Origin: Clostridia bacterium | GTDB lineage: Bacteria; Bacillota; Clostridia; Oscillospirales; CAG-272 | NCBI GenBank assembly: GCA_017447775.1 | Contig: JAFSMU010000027.1 | Span: 1-64,000, forward strand | Direction: 5' to 3' | DNA: 64,000 bases | Part shown: positions 16,576-24,954 of the stretch, in pieces | How the letters are laid out: each line of letters starts with the position of its first letter | Numbering within the stretch: position 1 is the stretch's first letter | Made by a program: the position numbers and the translations under genes | The notes under the pieces: model-generated | Database searches by the model: none | Told to the model about the DNA's origin: nothing | What the model saw: only the letters and a program-made list of their open reading frames with translations

Positions 16576-17574
16576 ATGAAAATCGAAAAGCTGAAACTGA
16601 CAAACGAATGGGACAAAACGTTCCCCAAAAGCGAAAAAGTAGATCACAAAAAGGTAACTTTTGTAAACAGATACGGCATCACTCTTGCCGCCGATATGTA
16701 CTCGCCGAAAAACGCGGCGAAAAAACTCCCCGCGATAGCTGTTTGCGGGCCTTTTGGCGCCGTCAAGGAGCAATGCTCCGGTCTGTATGCTCAGACAATG
16801 GCGGAGCGCGGGTATCTGACCGTAGCTTTTGATCCCTCCTTTACGGGCGAGAGCGGCGGGGAGGTGCGCTATATGGCGTCGCCCGACATTAACACCGAGG
16901 ACTTTATGGCGGCTGTCGATTTTCTTTCTCTCAACGAGTCGGTCGACGCCGATCGCATCGGCATAATCGGTATTTGCGGCTGGGGCGGGATGGCGCTTAA
17001 CACCGCCGCGCTCGACACGCGCATCAAGGCGACTGTTTCAATGACGATGTACGATATGACGCGCGTGAACGCCAAAGGATATTTCGATTCCGAGGACAGC
17101 GAGGAAGCGCGGTTTGCAAAACGCGCCGCCATGTGCGCGCAGCGCGTCGAGGATCTGAAAAACGGCGAATATAAGCTCGGCGGCGGCGTTGTCGATCCTC
17201 TCCCCGAGGACGCTCCGTTTTTCGTTGCGGACTATTACGATTATTATAAGACAAAACGCGGCTATCACGCGCGCTCGCTCAATTCAAACGGCGGCTGGAA
17301 CGTCATCGGGTGCGAAAGCTTTATAAATCAGCCGATACTTCGCTACACAAACGAGATACGTTCCGCCGTGCTTATCGTCCACGGGGACAAGGCTCACTCG
17401 TGTTATTTCAGCCGCGACGCGTACGCCGATATGATCAAAGACAGCAAATACACCGAAAACAAGGAGCTTTTGATCATCCCCGGCGCAACACATACCGATC
17501 TTTACGACGGCGGCAAAATCAGCGCGATCCCGTTTGACAAAATCGACGATTTTATGAAGGCACATATGAAATGA
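16576..17574 (+). CDS. Alpha/beta hydrolase with Cys in the nucleophile elbow (YcjY/DLH-like)
   Basis: The 332-residue protein has the alpha/beta hydrolase order: KLPAIAVCGPFGAVKEQ (oxyanion region), DPSFTGESGG, IGIIGICGWGGMAL with Cys at the usual Ser nucleophile position, an insert around residues 175-225, VLIVHGDKAHSCYFS (acid region) and IPGATHTDLYD (catalytic His). Dienelactone hydrolases also use Cys in this elbow. The substrate is unknown. GGAGG precedes the ATG, and the stop overlaps the next start by 4 bp (ATGA), so these genes are translationally coupled. Confidence 0.75.
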   Translation: MKIEKLKLTNEWDKTFPKSEKVDHKKVTFVNRYGITLAADMYSPKNAAKKLPAIAVCGPFGAVKEQCSGLYAQTMAERGYLTVAFDPSFTGESGGEVRYMASPDINTEDFMAAVDFLSLNESVDADRIGIIGICGWGGMALNTAALDTRIKATVSMTMYDMTRVNAKGYFDSEDSEEARFAKRAAMCAQRVEDLKNGEYKLGGGVVDPLPEDAPFFVADYYDYYKTKRGYHARSLNSNGGWNVIGCESFINQPILRYTNEIRSAVLIVHGDKAHSCYFSRDAYADMIKDSKYTENKELLIIPGATHTDLYDGGKISAIPFDKIDDFMKAHMK

Positions 17575-17897
17575 GCATAACGATCAACATTTATTATACA
17601 GGCGCCGGCGGCGCGGCACGCGCTTTTGCCGAGGAAATGAAAAAAAGCGGCATTGTCGATATCATAAGGGCGGAGCGTGGCAATCTCGGTTACGAATACT
17701 TTATCCCGATGGAGAACGAACAAACGGTGCTGCTTATCGACTCGTGGGCGGATCAGGCGTCGCTTGACGCCCACCATAACTCGCCCGTTATGAAAAGAAT
17801 TGCCGAACTGCGCGAAAAATACGATCTTCACATGAAAGTTGAAAGGCTCGTTTCGGCGGCGGAGCATGCAAGCGACGAAAAATATATTCGCAAATAA
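17571..17897 (+). CDS. Antibiotic biosynthesis monooxygenase (YgiN-like) domain protein
   Basis: The 108-residue single-domain dimeric alpha-beta barrel protein has an N-terminal strand ITINIYYT, helix ARAFAEEMKKSG, RAERGNLGYEYFIP, then LLIDSWADQASLDAHHNSPVM, which is the hallmark strand and helix of the ABM family (W-x-x-Q-x-x-L-x-x-H). Such proteins act as cofactor-free quinol monooxygenases or haem-degrading enzymes. The start overlaps the hydrolase stop. Confidence 0.8.
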   Translation: MSITINIYYTGAGGAARAFAEEMKKSGIVDIIRAERGNLGYEYFIPMENEQTVLLIDSWADQASLDAHHNSPVMKRIAELREKYDLHMKVERLVSAAEHASDEKYIRK

Positions 17898-17912
17898 GGA
17901 TCGAGGGATATT

Positions 17913-18668
17913 ATGAAAGAAAAAATAGTGCAAACTGCGGGGCGCGACGCGCTCGGCAAATTCGCGCCGGAATTCGCACACTTCAACGACGACGTACTGT
18001 TCGGCGAAAACTGGAACAATGGCGACATCGACCTCAAAACGAGAAGCCTTGTCACCGTCGTTGCGCTGATGGCGCAGGGAATTACTGACAATAGTCTTAA
18101 ATATCATATCGCAAACGCGAAAGCGCACGGCGTTTCGCAAAAAGAAATGGCGGCGGCGATAACGCACATCGCGTTCTACGCAGGCTGGCCGAAGGCGTGG
18201 GCGGTGTTCAGACTCGCGCAGGAGGTCTATTCCGAGCCGATCACCGAGCTTGGAGAAAAGGAAAAATATCAAAACTCGATCTTTTTCCCCATCGGCGAGC
18301 CGAACCCGTATGGCAAATTTTTCGTCGGTCAGAGCTATCTTGCGCCGCTTTCGACCGATCAGGTGCCGCTTTTCAACGTGACGTTTGAGCCGGGTTGCCG
18401 CAATAACTGGCATATCCACCACGCAAAAGCTTTCGGCGGGCAGATGCTTGTGTGCGTCGGCGGGCGCGGCTATTACTGCGAATGGGGCAAGGAGCCTGTT
18501 GAGCTTTTGCCGGGAAAAGTGATAAACATTCCCGCAAACGTAAAGCATTGGCACGGCGCCGCGCCGAATAGCTGGTTTTCGCACCTCGCGATCGAGGTCG
18601 CGGGCGAGGACGCATCGACTGAGTGGTGCGAGCCCGTCGCCGACGACGAGTACAATAAACTGAAATAA
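17913..18668 (+). CDS. Carboxymuconolactone decarboxylase-cupin fusion
   Basis: The 251-residue protein has two domains. Residues 1-110 are CMD/AhpD-like: LVTVVALMAQGITDNSLKYHIANAKAHGVSQKEM and THIAFYAGWPKAW, without the CxxC of AhpD peroxidases. Residues 125-245 are a cupin: FEPGCRNNWHIHHAKAFGGQMLVCVGGRGYY and LLPGKVINIPANVKHWHGA, with the metal-binding His residues. Fusions like this are common in stress clusters of gut Firmicutes. It is the last gene of the TetR-linked operon, ahead of a strong terminator. Confidence 0.85.
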   Translation: MKEKIVQTAGRDALGKFAPEFAHFNDDVLFGENWNNGDIDLKTRSLVTVVALMAQGITDNSLKYHIANAKAHGVSQKEMAAAITHIAFYAGWPKAWAVFRLAQEVYSEPITELGEKEKYQNSIFFPIGEPNPYGKFFVGQSYLAPLSTDQVPLFNVTFEPGCRNNWHIHHAKAFGGQMLVCVGGRGYYCEWGKEPVELLPGKVINIPANVKHWHGAAPNSWFSHLAIEVAGEDASTEWCEPVADDEYNKLK

Positions 18669-18673
18669 AAAAA

Positions 18674-18704
18674 CAGCCGGATCATCGACGATCCGGCCGT
18701 TTTT
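18674..18704 (+). terminator. Terminator of the CMD-cupin operon
   Basis: GCCGGATC (18676-18683) and GATCCGGC (18690-18697), extended by outer AC/GT pairs, are followed by CGTTTTTC. Confidence 0.85.
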
Positions 18705-18915
18705 CGCAAAATCCTCGGACTTGCCGCCATGACGTCAGCTATATTATATTCCCCTTAATACTGCGCGAAGCGCAATATCACTCGCCGACCCCGGGAGGCG
18801 AATATAACTAAAAAAGCACTTGCTTATGCAAGTGCTTTTTTTGCGTCCCCGGGCGGATTCGCTCGTCTCTCTGCACGTCTTTCGGGCGTTTTGTCAGGAA
18901 ATATGTTCGTATATA
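18705..18915. other. Gene-free spacer with hairpins
   Basis: No gene is seen. A small hairpin TGCGCGAAGCGCA lies near 18763, and a perfect 13-bp stem occurs at 18811-18823/18828-18840 (AAAAAGCACTTGC, loop TTAT), which is terminator-like. It is directly followed by the first copy of the 21-bp repeat. Confidence 0.6.
18843..18863 (+). repeat. 21-bp direct repeat, copy 1
   Basis: Identical to 20202-20222. It begins GCGTCCCCGGGC and ends GATTCGCT. Both copies directly follow a terminator-type hairpin. The repeat resembles the complement of a tRNA acceptor/T-arm 3' end but diverges after ATTCG. Confidence 0.7.
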
Positions 18916-18944
18916 TAGACAAAAGCGAGAAAAAGTGCTATAAT
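18916..18944 (+). promoter_or_regulatory. Promoter of the HNH gene leader
   Basis: TAGACA (18916-18921) and TATAAT (18939-18944) are separated by 17 bp. The predicted start is near 18951, leaving a leader of about 175 bases. Confidence 0.7.
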
Positions 18945-18954
18945 ATATACGCAA

Positions 18955-19100
18955 TTTGATAAACTGAACGCTTTCGTAAGAAAGTTGGCTGATTAATCTT
19001 CTGTAATGCTATTAAGAGGATTGCCCTTTGAGGTTTATAGCAATAGGCCGCCCTATGATCAGTCACATGCTTTATCAAGTTGACTTTATCATAGGAGGCA
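18955..19100 (+). ncRNA. Candidate structured leader RNA upstream of HNH gene
   Basis: Hand-folded pairings: TGATAAA (about 18957) with TTTATCA (about 19085) closes the element; CTTTC-GTAA-GAAAG forms an internal tetraloop hairpin (about 18971-18984); CTGAT near 18990 pairs with ATCAG near 19058; TGCTAT near 19006 pairs with ATAGCA near 19038. AGGAGG at 19093-19098 follows the closing helix but is 27 bases from the ATG. No Rfam family was identified by eye. Confidence 0.45.
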
Positions 19101-19125
19101 CAGGCGTCTTTTTCTGAAAAGAACG

Positions 19126-20103
19126 ATGAAAAAGACAAACAATTATATGGACTTAAACCGAGAAACGGCTATGCGGTTATGGAGCAAGGCCTACGGCAAA
19201 GCGACTAAGGTGAAAGACTTTGCAGATCGTGAAATCGCCAAGGGCGCTTACAATGACCGCAACAGCGAATTTGGGTGGAATGTGGATCACATCCTCCCGC
19301 AGAGCAGAGGCGGAAAAACGGCGGATCACAATTTGATTTGCTGCCATATTCTCACAAACGATGAGAAGGCAGATAAATTTCCGTGTTTCAACGCCAACGG
19401 CAAACGCTTTGAAATTGTGAAGGTTGAAAATCACTATGAAATACAACCGGCAACAAAATCAAAAAAACCAAAGAAAGAGGAAGATTCGGACGAGATCAAT
19501 TATTACGATTCCGCGTCTGGGATCAAATTCTTCAAGCGGCTGAAAGGCATTCAAAATAAGCCGAGATTTGTCGGTACAGTGTTCATCCGGCTGAATGGTG
19601 TTGCAAACACGGCCGTGATAGATTTCATTGAGAATTTCTTCGATGAAGAAAACATATCTTACTCGATGAAAAGTAACTATTACGCAAGTGAAACTACCAT
19701 AACGGCAAGGAACTACAATATGCCGACAAAGGATGATGTTTCAAAACTCTTTGACAAATGCGTCCTTTTGAATACGTACTTGGGACGCTATTTTGAACCC
19801 AGCGATTATTTGAAAGGGTACGATATCTATTATCGAGTGGATTACTACCAAGAGAAAACCACGATGTATATCGAATCGCAATCGATAGACATTGGTGCAA
19901 CGCGAAGTGTATTCGGCGGCGTAGCTCACATGATAAATACGGAATATGCAAATTATCACAATTCGTTTTTCATCAGCGAGCTTGTATATGAAAACACGGA
20001 AGCTAGCGAAAAGGTTGAAAAATCATCCGGTCAGTACACAGAATACAATTATGTGTTCAAAAAATTATCCGAGAATTTAGACAAGGAGGTCAATAAAGGA
20101 TAA
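19126..20103 (+). CDS. HNH endonuclease domain protein
   Basis: The 325-residue protein has an HNH nuclease at residues 10-100: WNVDHILPQSRGGKTADHNLICCHILTNDEKADK, with DH and the later N and H as metal/catalytic residues. The rest (about 115-320) is an uncharacterised domain with two similar blocks (NKPRFVGTVFIRLNG, NTYLGRYFEPSDYLKGYDIYYRV). No PLMP, RuvC or zinc-ribbon segments are present, so it is not IscB-like. The only SD-like AGGAGG is unusually far away, at the end of the structured leader, so translation may depend on leader folding. Defence or homing function is possible but unproven. Confidence 0.7.
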   Translation: MKKTNNYMDLNRETAMRLWSKAYGKATKVKDFADREIAKGAYNDRNSEFGWNVDHILPQSRGGKTADHNLICCHILTNDEKADKFPCFNANGKRFEIVKVENHYEIQPATKSKKPKKEEDSDEINYYDSASGIKFFKRLKGIQNKPRFVGTVFIRLNGVANTAVIDFIENFFDEENISYSMKSNYYASETTITARNYNMPTKDDVSKLFDKCVLLNTYLGRYFEPSDYLKGYDIYYRVDYYQEKTTMYIESQSIDIGATRSVFGGVAHMINTEYANYHNSFFISELVYENTEASEKVEKSSGQYTEYNYVFKKLSENLDKEVNKG

Positions 20104-20131
20104 GACACCTTTTTGCCTCCTGAAAAAGAAA

Positions 20132-20198
20132 AAATCAGCTGGCGGCAGCTGATTTGATCATTAAAAAACGACAGCCAGATCATCAAAGATCTGGCTGT
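20132..20198 (+). terminator. Tandem hairpins after the HNH gene
   Basis: AAATCAGCTG/CAGCTGATTT (20132-20155, loop GCGG) and ACAGCCAGATC/GATCTGGCTGT (20171-20198). The second closely resembles the hairpin at 18674-18697 in sequence and in what follows it. Confidence 0.65.
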
Positions 20199-20201
20199 TT
20201 G

Positions 20202-20222
20202 GCGTCCCCGGGCGGATTCGCT
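20202..20222 (+). repeat. 21-bp direct repeat, copy 2
   Basis: Identical to 18843-18863. The two copies bracket the HNH gene and its leader (about 1.36 kb). Confidence 0.7.
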
Positions 20223-20341
20223 TTTCTGCGGAAAAGCCACGGCGGTTGCAACGACCATTCAGGTCGTTGCCAATAGCCGCCTTTCGAATCCGCGCTTTGA
20301 TCTATTAAAAAATCAATTCCGCCGCTTTTGCGGCGGAATTG
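20212..20341. other. Dense nested inverted repeats at the island edge
   Basis: GCGGATTCG (20212-20220) pairs with CGAATCCGC (20285-20293). Inside lie CTTTTC/GGAAAAG and a long GGCGGTTGCAACGACC/GGTCGTTGCC stem. A separate perfect 12-bp stem CAATTCCGCCGC/GCGGCGGAATTG (20314-20341, loop TTTT) follows. From 20342 to 20461 nothing else is seen. Confidence 0.6.
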
Positions 20342-20461
20342 CTTTTGTCTGTGATGAACGAAATAGATATTTTTTAAAAAATCGGCGTGTAGAAATGAAC
20401 TCATGCTATTTTCACAATTAAGCAAAATCGTTCAACATATGGTTAGTTGAGTTTTTATATC

Positions 20462-23242
20462 TTAGTTATTCATTTTTGATTCTACGTGCTTGATTTTTTT
20501 ATTAATTATTTCTATTGAGTCGGCGTATGTATCTGGATTTAAAAAGCGTTTTGCTTTATAATAAAAATCAATTGATAAATCAAACTTTTTTAAATAATAA
20601 TATGTGTCACCCATGTTACCATATAAAACGGAAAGATCATTATGTTTTTCGTCTAATACTCTAATTCTTATTTTTAATGATTTTTGAAAGTATCGAATTG
20701 CCTTATCATATTCTTTCATATAATGATAGGTTTTCCCAATATTATTGTATATAGTTGCAATTCTTAAATCCTCATCGATGCCATCTTTTTCAATTGTTTT
20801 TTTGTACGAACGCATTATTTGTTTATACAAACGAAGTGCCTCGTCATATTCCTTCTTCCTTGCATGTAATGATGCAATATTATTATATGTTACTATAATA
20901 TCATGGTGATTTGATTCCAAGCAGCCTGTTTGTAAAATTAACGCTGAATCATAACATTCTTTGGCTAGTTTTAAGTTTTCTTCACTATCGCCCATTCGTA
21001 TGTAGGAAACACCCATATCATTATATACACCTGCCAATTCTTGAGGGTTTTTAACGTTCCCGTCATTCAAAATAGATAAAGTGCATTTGAAAAGCCGAAT
21101 AGATTCTTCTTGATCTCCCATGTCGCTTTTAATGTTTGCAATTATTCTGTATATTTTTGCTTTCTTTTCAGGAAGGCTTTGACAGAATGGTAGCGCGTCT
21201 TCACAAAATGATTGTGAACTATTGTACTGAGCAAGACAGTATGAACCATATGCAATGGAAATATAATAATCAATCTTTTGTATATCATTAATCTTAAATT
21301 TTTCTGCTATGGATTTTGCATTGGCTAAAAACAGTTTTAGATTTTCATATTTGTAAACGATAGAATAATCACTATTATTTAAAACATCAGTGAAATATAA
21401 TATTGTAGCATCAATGATATCTTTTTGGTTGTTAAGGGAATTTCTAATGTAATCCTGAATCAATCTATGGACTCTAATGTTTTCTACCGTGCCTTTTATT
21501 AAAGATTGCTTTCGTAATTCTAATAATATATCATTTATTTTTATTTCGTCAGATAATGTTATACGGAGTGATTCATTTAAATACGGATTATCAACAAGCA
21601 GAATATTTAAGTTAATATTGTCGGCTAACATATATGATAAAAAGTACAATATACTCAATCCTTGTTTGTCTTTGATTTTGTCCAAGGATAATTTGAATGT
21701 GGTATATGTTGATAACTGATTACTTGTGTATCCGCGCTTAGATAATTCTATATTGTTTTTTTTATATAAAGAAATATATTTTTTTATAGGAACATCATTT
21801 TGAAACATATAATTTGCTGCTTGCTCCAGTGCTAACGGTAATTTTCCCAGCAACGAACAAACTTCTTTAATATTATTTACTTCTTCTAATGTTATTTCTG
21901 GTTTTCTCGTTAGGATAACCCTTTTTTCCAAATATTTTTCTGCATCTTTATCCGAGAGAACATCAAGTTCCATATAAAAACAATTGACATTATACACGCA
22001 CAGAGTGTGATCTCTAGATGTTACAATAATATTATTGCAATTAAATGATGCATTTGCAATAAACTTTGAAACAAGTTTATCATCATTAGCGTTATCAATA
22101 ATAAAAAGACAATTGGGGTTCTCCTGTGTCCAAATTTTAAAATTCCATAATATTTCATCTAAATGCTTGTTTTCGTATTTACAATGGCTTGGTTCCATAG
22201 TTTCTATAATTGAAGAAATAAATAGTTGTTCTGTTTCGGCATTAAAAAGAAAAATTCCTCTATACTTATTTTTGTTTGCATGGGCATACTCAATAGAGAG
22301 TTGAGTTTTTCCTAGTCCAGGCATTCCGATAATTAGCTGAACGCTTATCCCTTTTCTGAAATTATCTGCAATTGTTTTTAACTCGTTTTCTCTACCTGTA
22401 AAATACTCATTTTTTTCCGGAATGTTAACCTTTTGAATTCGTTTTATGTAATCTTTTTTTAACTTTTCCAAAAAATGATACATACAAGAAGGATAATCAT
22501 TTTTGTTATCAATAATATTTATTACTCTTAATCCTCTTTTCGTCATATGCTCAATTTCATTATTGTTTGCATTAAATTGTATAATGTACATTTTTACACT
22601 GGAATTGGTCCAAGTTCTTTTTACAAGTTCAAGCGTACTTTTAATGTCTTTATCATTTAAGCTGTAACCAATAAATAGTATCGGAAATGATGCAAAATCA
22701 ATAGTCGCTTTGTTAAACATCCACTTTTTGTTCCTTTTAATAAGTGAGTAGTCATTTTTAGTTACCACCATCTCATTATAGTTAGAAAAATCGCCATGTA
22801 TTTTATAGATTTCGGGATGGTTTAATGATCTTTTATAAAAATCATCTTGTGTTAATATGGCACAATATTCAATTCCCTTATTTTCAAACGTTTTTTCAAT
22901 TAATCTATCATAATTTGTTGTATAAATTATTTTTGAAAAAATATCAATAAAAATATTATGAACGCGTCCAGGAGATATATTATCGGGCACCGCCTCGCTT
23001 ATTAATTTTATAAGTTTTTCTCTTCCGAATTTTTCTTCAAACAAAGAAAAAATTTCTATTGGGTTTTCTGCGGAACAATCTGGCATTTCTCTTTTAACAA
23101 TTATGCCCAATTGGTTCCAATCTGGCATAATTGTGTCAGTTGGAATTTCAGCATTTTTTGAGAAGCCTGCGCCGACAAAAGGTACAATAATGCCGTTTTC
23201 AAGATCCTTAAGCAGTAAACGATAATTATAATTTTTTTTCAT
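20462..23242 (-). CDS. SIR2-STAND(NB-ARC)-TPR protein, probable anti-phage defence
   Basis: The 926-residue protein has three parts. Residues 1 to about 255 are a SIR2-like domain: VPFVGAGFS at 20-28, TTNYDRLI near 108, KIHGDF near 150 and FIGYS near 195. Residues about 280-560 are a STAND/NB-ARC NTPase: Walker A GMPGLGKT, Walker B LFIIDNAND, IIVTSRDH and KLPLALEQAANYM. The remainder is TPR repeats (GVYNDMGVSYIRMGD, TYNNIASLHARKKEY, TIYNNIGKTYHYMKEY, VLYGNMGDTYYYLKKF). In known systems the repeats sense a phage component and the SIR2 effector depletes NAD+. The coding sequence is much more AT-rich than the chromosomal part, which indicates transfer. It has its own promoter. Confidence 0.85.
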   Translation of the reverse strand: MKKNYNYRLLLKDLENGIIVPFVGAGFSKNAEIPTDTIMPDWNQLGIIVKREMPDCSAENPIEIFSLFEEKFGREKLIKLISEAVPDNISPGRVHNIFIDIFSKIIYTTNYDRLIEKTFENKGIEYCAILTQDDFYKRSLNHPEIYKIHGDFSNYNEMVVTKNDYSLIKRNKKWMFNKATIDFASFPILFIGYSLNDKDIKSTLELVKRTWTNSSVKMYIIQFNANNNEIEHMTKRGLRVINIIDNKNDYPSCMYHFLEKLKKDYIKRIQKVNIPEKNEYFTGRENELKTIADNFRKGISVQLIIGMPGLGKTQLSIEYAHANKNKYRGIFLFNAETEQLFISSIIETMEPSHCKYENKHLDEILWNFKIWTQENPNCLFIIDNANDDKLVSKFIANASFNCNNIIVTSRDHTLCVYNVNCFYMELDVLSDKDAEKYLEKRVILTRKPEITLEEVNNIKEVCSLLGKLPLALEQAANYMFQNDVPIKKYISLYKKNNIELSKRGYTSNQLSTYTTFKLSLDKIKDKQGLSILYFLSYMLADNINLNILLVDNPYLNESLRITLSDEIKINDILLELRKQSLIKGTVENIRVHRLIQDYIRNSLNNQKDIIDATILYFTDVLNNSDYSIVYKYENLKLFLANAKSIAEKFKINDIQKIDYYISIAYGSYCLAQYNSSQSFCEDALPFCQSLPEKKAKIYRIIANIKSDMGDQEESIRLFKCTLSILNDGNVKNPQELAGVYNDMGVSYIRMGDSEENLKLAKECYDSALILQTGCLESNHHDIIVTYNNIASLHARKKEYDEALRLYKQIMRSYKKTIEKDGIDEDLRIATIYNNIGKTYHYMKEYDKAIRYFQKSLKIRIRVLDEKHNDLSVLYGNMGDTYYYLKKFDLSIDFYYKAKRFLNPDTYADSIEIINKKIKHVESKMNN

Positions 23243-23279
23243 AATTTCCCCTGTTTATTTATAAATTCGACTTAATTAT

Positions 23280-23307
23280 ATTATACTTGTCCATTTTATT
23301 TTTGCAA
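23280..23307 (-). promoter_or_regulatory. Promoter of the SIR2-STAND gene
   Basis: On the minus strand TTGCAA (23307-23302) and TATAAT (23285-23280) are separated by 16 bp. Confidence 0.6.
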
Positions 23308-23349
23308 GAAAAACAATATTTAATTTATTATAAAATATTTTTTTCTATT

Positions 23350-24951
23350 TTAAAAATCAACTTCCACCTTATCTAAAGATACAATGCGTATTTGTTTTAC
23401 TACTTGCCGTACAATCTGTTCATCATATTCAATCGGATGATTCTTTATGGCATTCAGAATTGTGAAAATCTCACTAACTCTTGCTACTGTTTTTTCTCGT
23501 TTGACGTCTTCTTCTCTCATGTGCCGAAGCTTCTCTTCGAGCATATGCTTTTCAGTCATAAGTTCAGAAACTTTGATCTCATCAATCTGAATTGGGGCAT
23601 CATCTTTGATTTCGCTGATTATGTTACTAAACTCCCGATCTATTTCATCTATCCGTTTTTGAATTTGAATGATATTGACGCTATGATCAGCAATTTCAAT
23701 TCCCATACTAATATGTGTTTTTAGTACGTCGAGCACCTCTGTGTTTTTTAAAGCCTTTTCTTTAATTGCATCCATTATCGCAGACTGCAAGGTTGTTTCT
23801 TCGATGGTTGGGGAATTATGACAATATTTTTTTCCGTAATTGAGTCTATTGATACAACGCCACACCGCTTTCTTACCTTGTGACGACCAAACGCAACGTC
23901 TATATTGAGCCCCGCACTCGCCACAAAACACCCGCCCTGTAAGAGCATGTTTCCCGGAATATTTTCCTTGTTCAGTTTTTGTGCCACAACCACTCTTCTT
24001 AGGTAAAGCGACACGGTGTGATAGTTCTTCTTGCACTTTCGCAAAGGTTTCAGCATCTATTATTGCAGGGTGATTGTTTTCAACATAATACTTTGGGCGT
24101 TCTCCATTATTTACTTTAGATTTTCTACTGAGACAGTCAGCTATGTAGGTTTTATTTATGATAGCGTCGCCCTTGTATTTTTCGTTGCTTAAAATTGAAC
24201 GCACTGTATTAAGTTGCCAAGATGGTTTCCCACTTGGTGAAGGTATTTTAAGATCTTCAAGATGTTGACATATTGCTTTTAGAGTATCACCTGACAAGTA
24301 TCTGTTGTATATTAGCCTTATAATCTTCGCCTCGTCTTCCTTTATCTCCGGTTTGCCGTCGACACCTTTTTGATATCCCAAGAAGTTCTTATACCGGAAT
24401 GCAACTTTTCCTTCTTTTGCACTTTGGGCTTTGCCCCACTTAACATTTGCACTTATATTCTCCGACTCACTTTGGGCAATGCTGCCGTATATGGTTATGT
24501 AAAATTCTGCTCCGTTGTCTTTGCTGTGAATGCCTTGTTCTTCAAAGTATACATCCACCCCAAGTTCCTTGAGCAATCTCACATATTTTAGGCAGTCGAC
24601 CGTATTTCTTGCAAATCGGCTTATGGATTTTGTTATGATCATATCCACTTTGCCATTTTTACAATATTGAATCATCCGATTGAATTCATCGCGTTTCTTG
24701 ACGCTTGTCCCGGTGATGCCTTTGTCTGCGAATATTTTTACGAGTTTCCATTTCGGTTCGGAATTTATTTTATCTGTGTAATAGTTTATCTGTGTCTCAT
24801 AGCTGTTAAGTTGTTCTTCCATCTTTGTTGAAACACGGCAATAGGCCACTACTCTTATTTGACCGTTTTGGTTTACACTGTTTGTGGTAGTGTCAATTGT
24901 CGGTGGAATTATACGAACTCGTTTTACAGCCTGATTTTCCGAACCGCTCAT
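23350..24951 (-). CDS. Large serine recombinase (third of triplet)
   Basis: The 533-residue protein has an N-terminal resolvase domain at about 30-185 with catalytic Ser in VAYCRVSTKMEEQ, then ADKGITGTSVKKRDEFNRM and ITKSISRFARNTVD. A recombinase domain at about 195-310 contains SILSNEKYKGDAI and PKYYVENNHPAI. A zinc ribbon (CGECGAQYRRC then WRC) and a coiled coil (about 415-490) follow. Such enzymes catalyse att x att strand exchange through a Ser-DNA bond. It is transcribed after the catalytic-domain-less recombinase, 3 bp apart. Confidence 0.9.
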   Translation of the reverse strand: MSGSENQAVKRVRIIPPTIDTTTNSVNQNGQIRVVAYCRVSTKMEEQLNSYETQINYYTDKINSEPKWKLVKIFADKGITGTSVKKRDEFNRMIQYCKNGKVDMIITKSISRFARNTVDCLKYVRLLKELGVDVYFEEQGIHSKDNGAEFYITIYGSIAQSESENISANVKWGKAQSAKEGKVAFRYKNFLGYQKGVDGKPEIKEDEAKIIRLIYNRYLSGDTLKAICQHLEDLKIPSPSGKPSWQLNTVRSILSNEKYKGDAIINKTYIADCLSRKSKVNNGERPKYYVENNHPAIIDAETFAKVQEELSHRVALPKKSGCGTKTEQGKYSGKHALTGRVFCGECGAQYRRCVWSSQGKKAVWRCINRLNYGKKYCHNSPTIEETTLQSAIMDAIKEKALKNTEVLDVLKTHISMGIEIADHSVNIIQIQKRIDEIDREFSNIISEIKDDAPIQIDEIKVSELMTEKHMLEEKLRHMREEDVKREKTVARVSEIFTILNAIKNHPIEYDEQIVRQVVKQIRIVSLDKVEVDF

Positions 24952-24954
24952 TAT

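Noticed and set aside
18843..18863. tRNA gene or intact tRNA attachment site
   Set aside because: Only about 20 bases resemble a tRNA 3' end and the T-arm is not completed; no cloverleaf can be drawn at either repeat copy.
18955..20103. IscB/OMEGA (HEARO) unit
   Set aside because: The protein has an HNH domain but no PLMP, RuvC or bridge-helix parts and is organised differently, so only the general RNA-before-HNH layout is shared.
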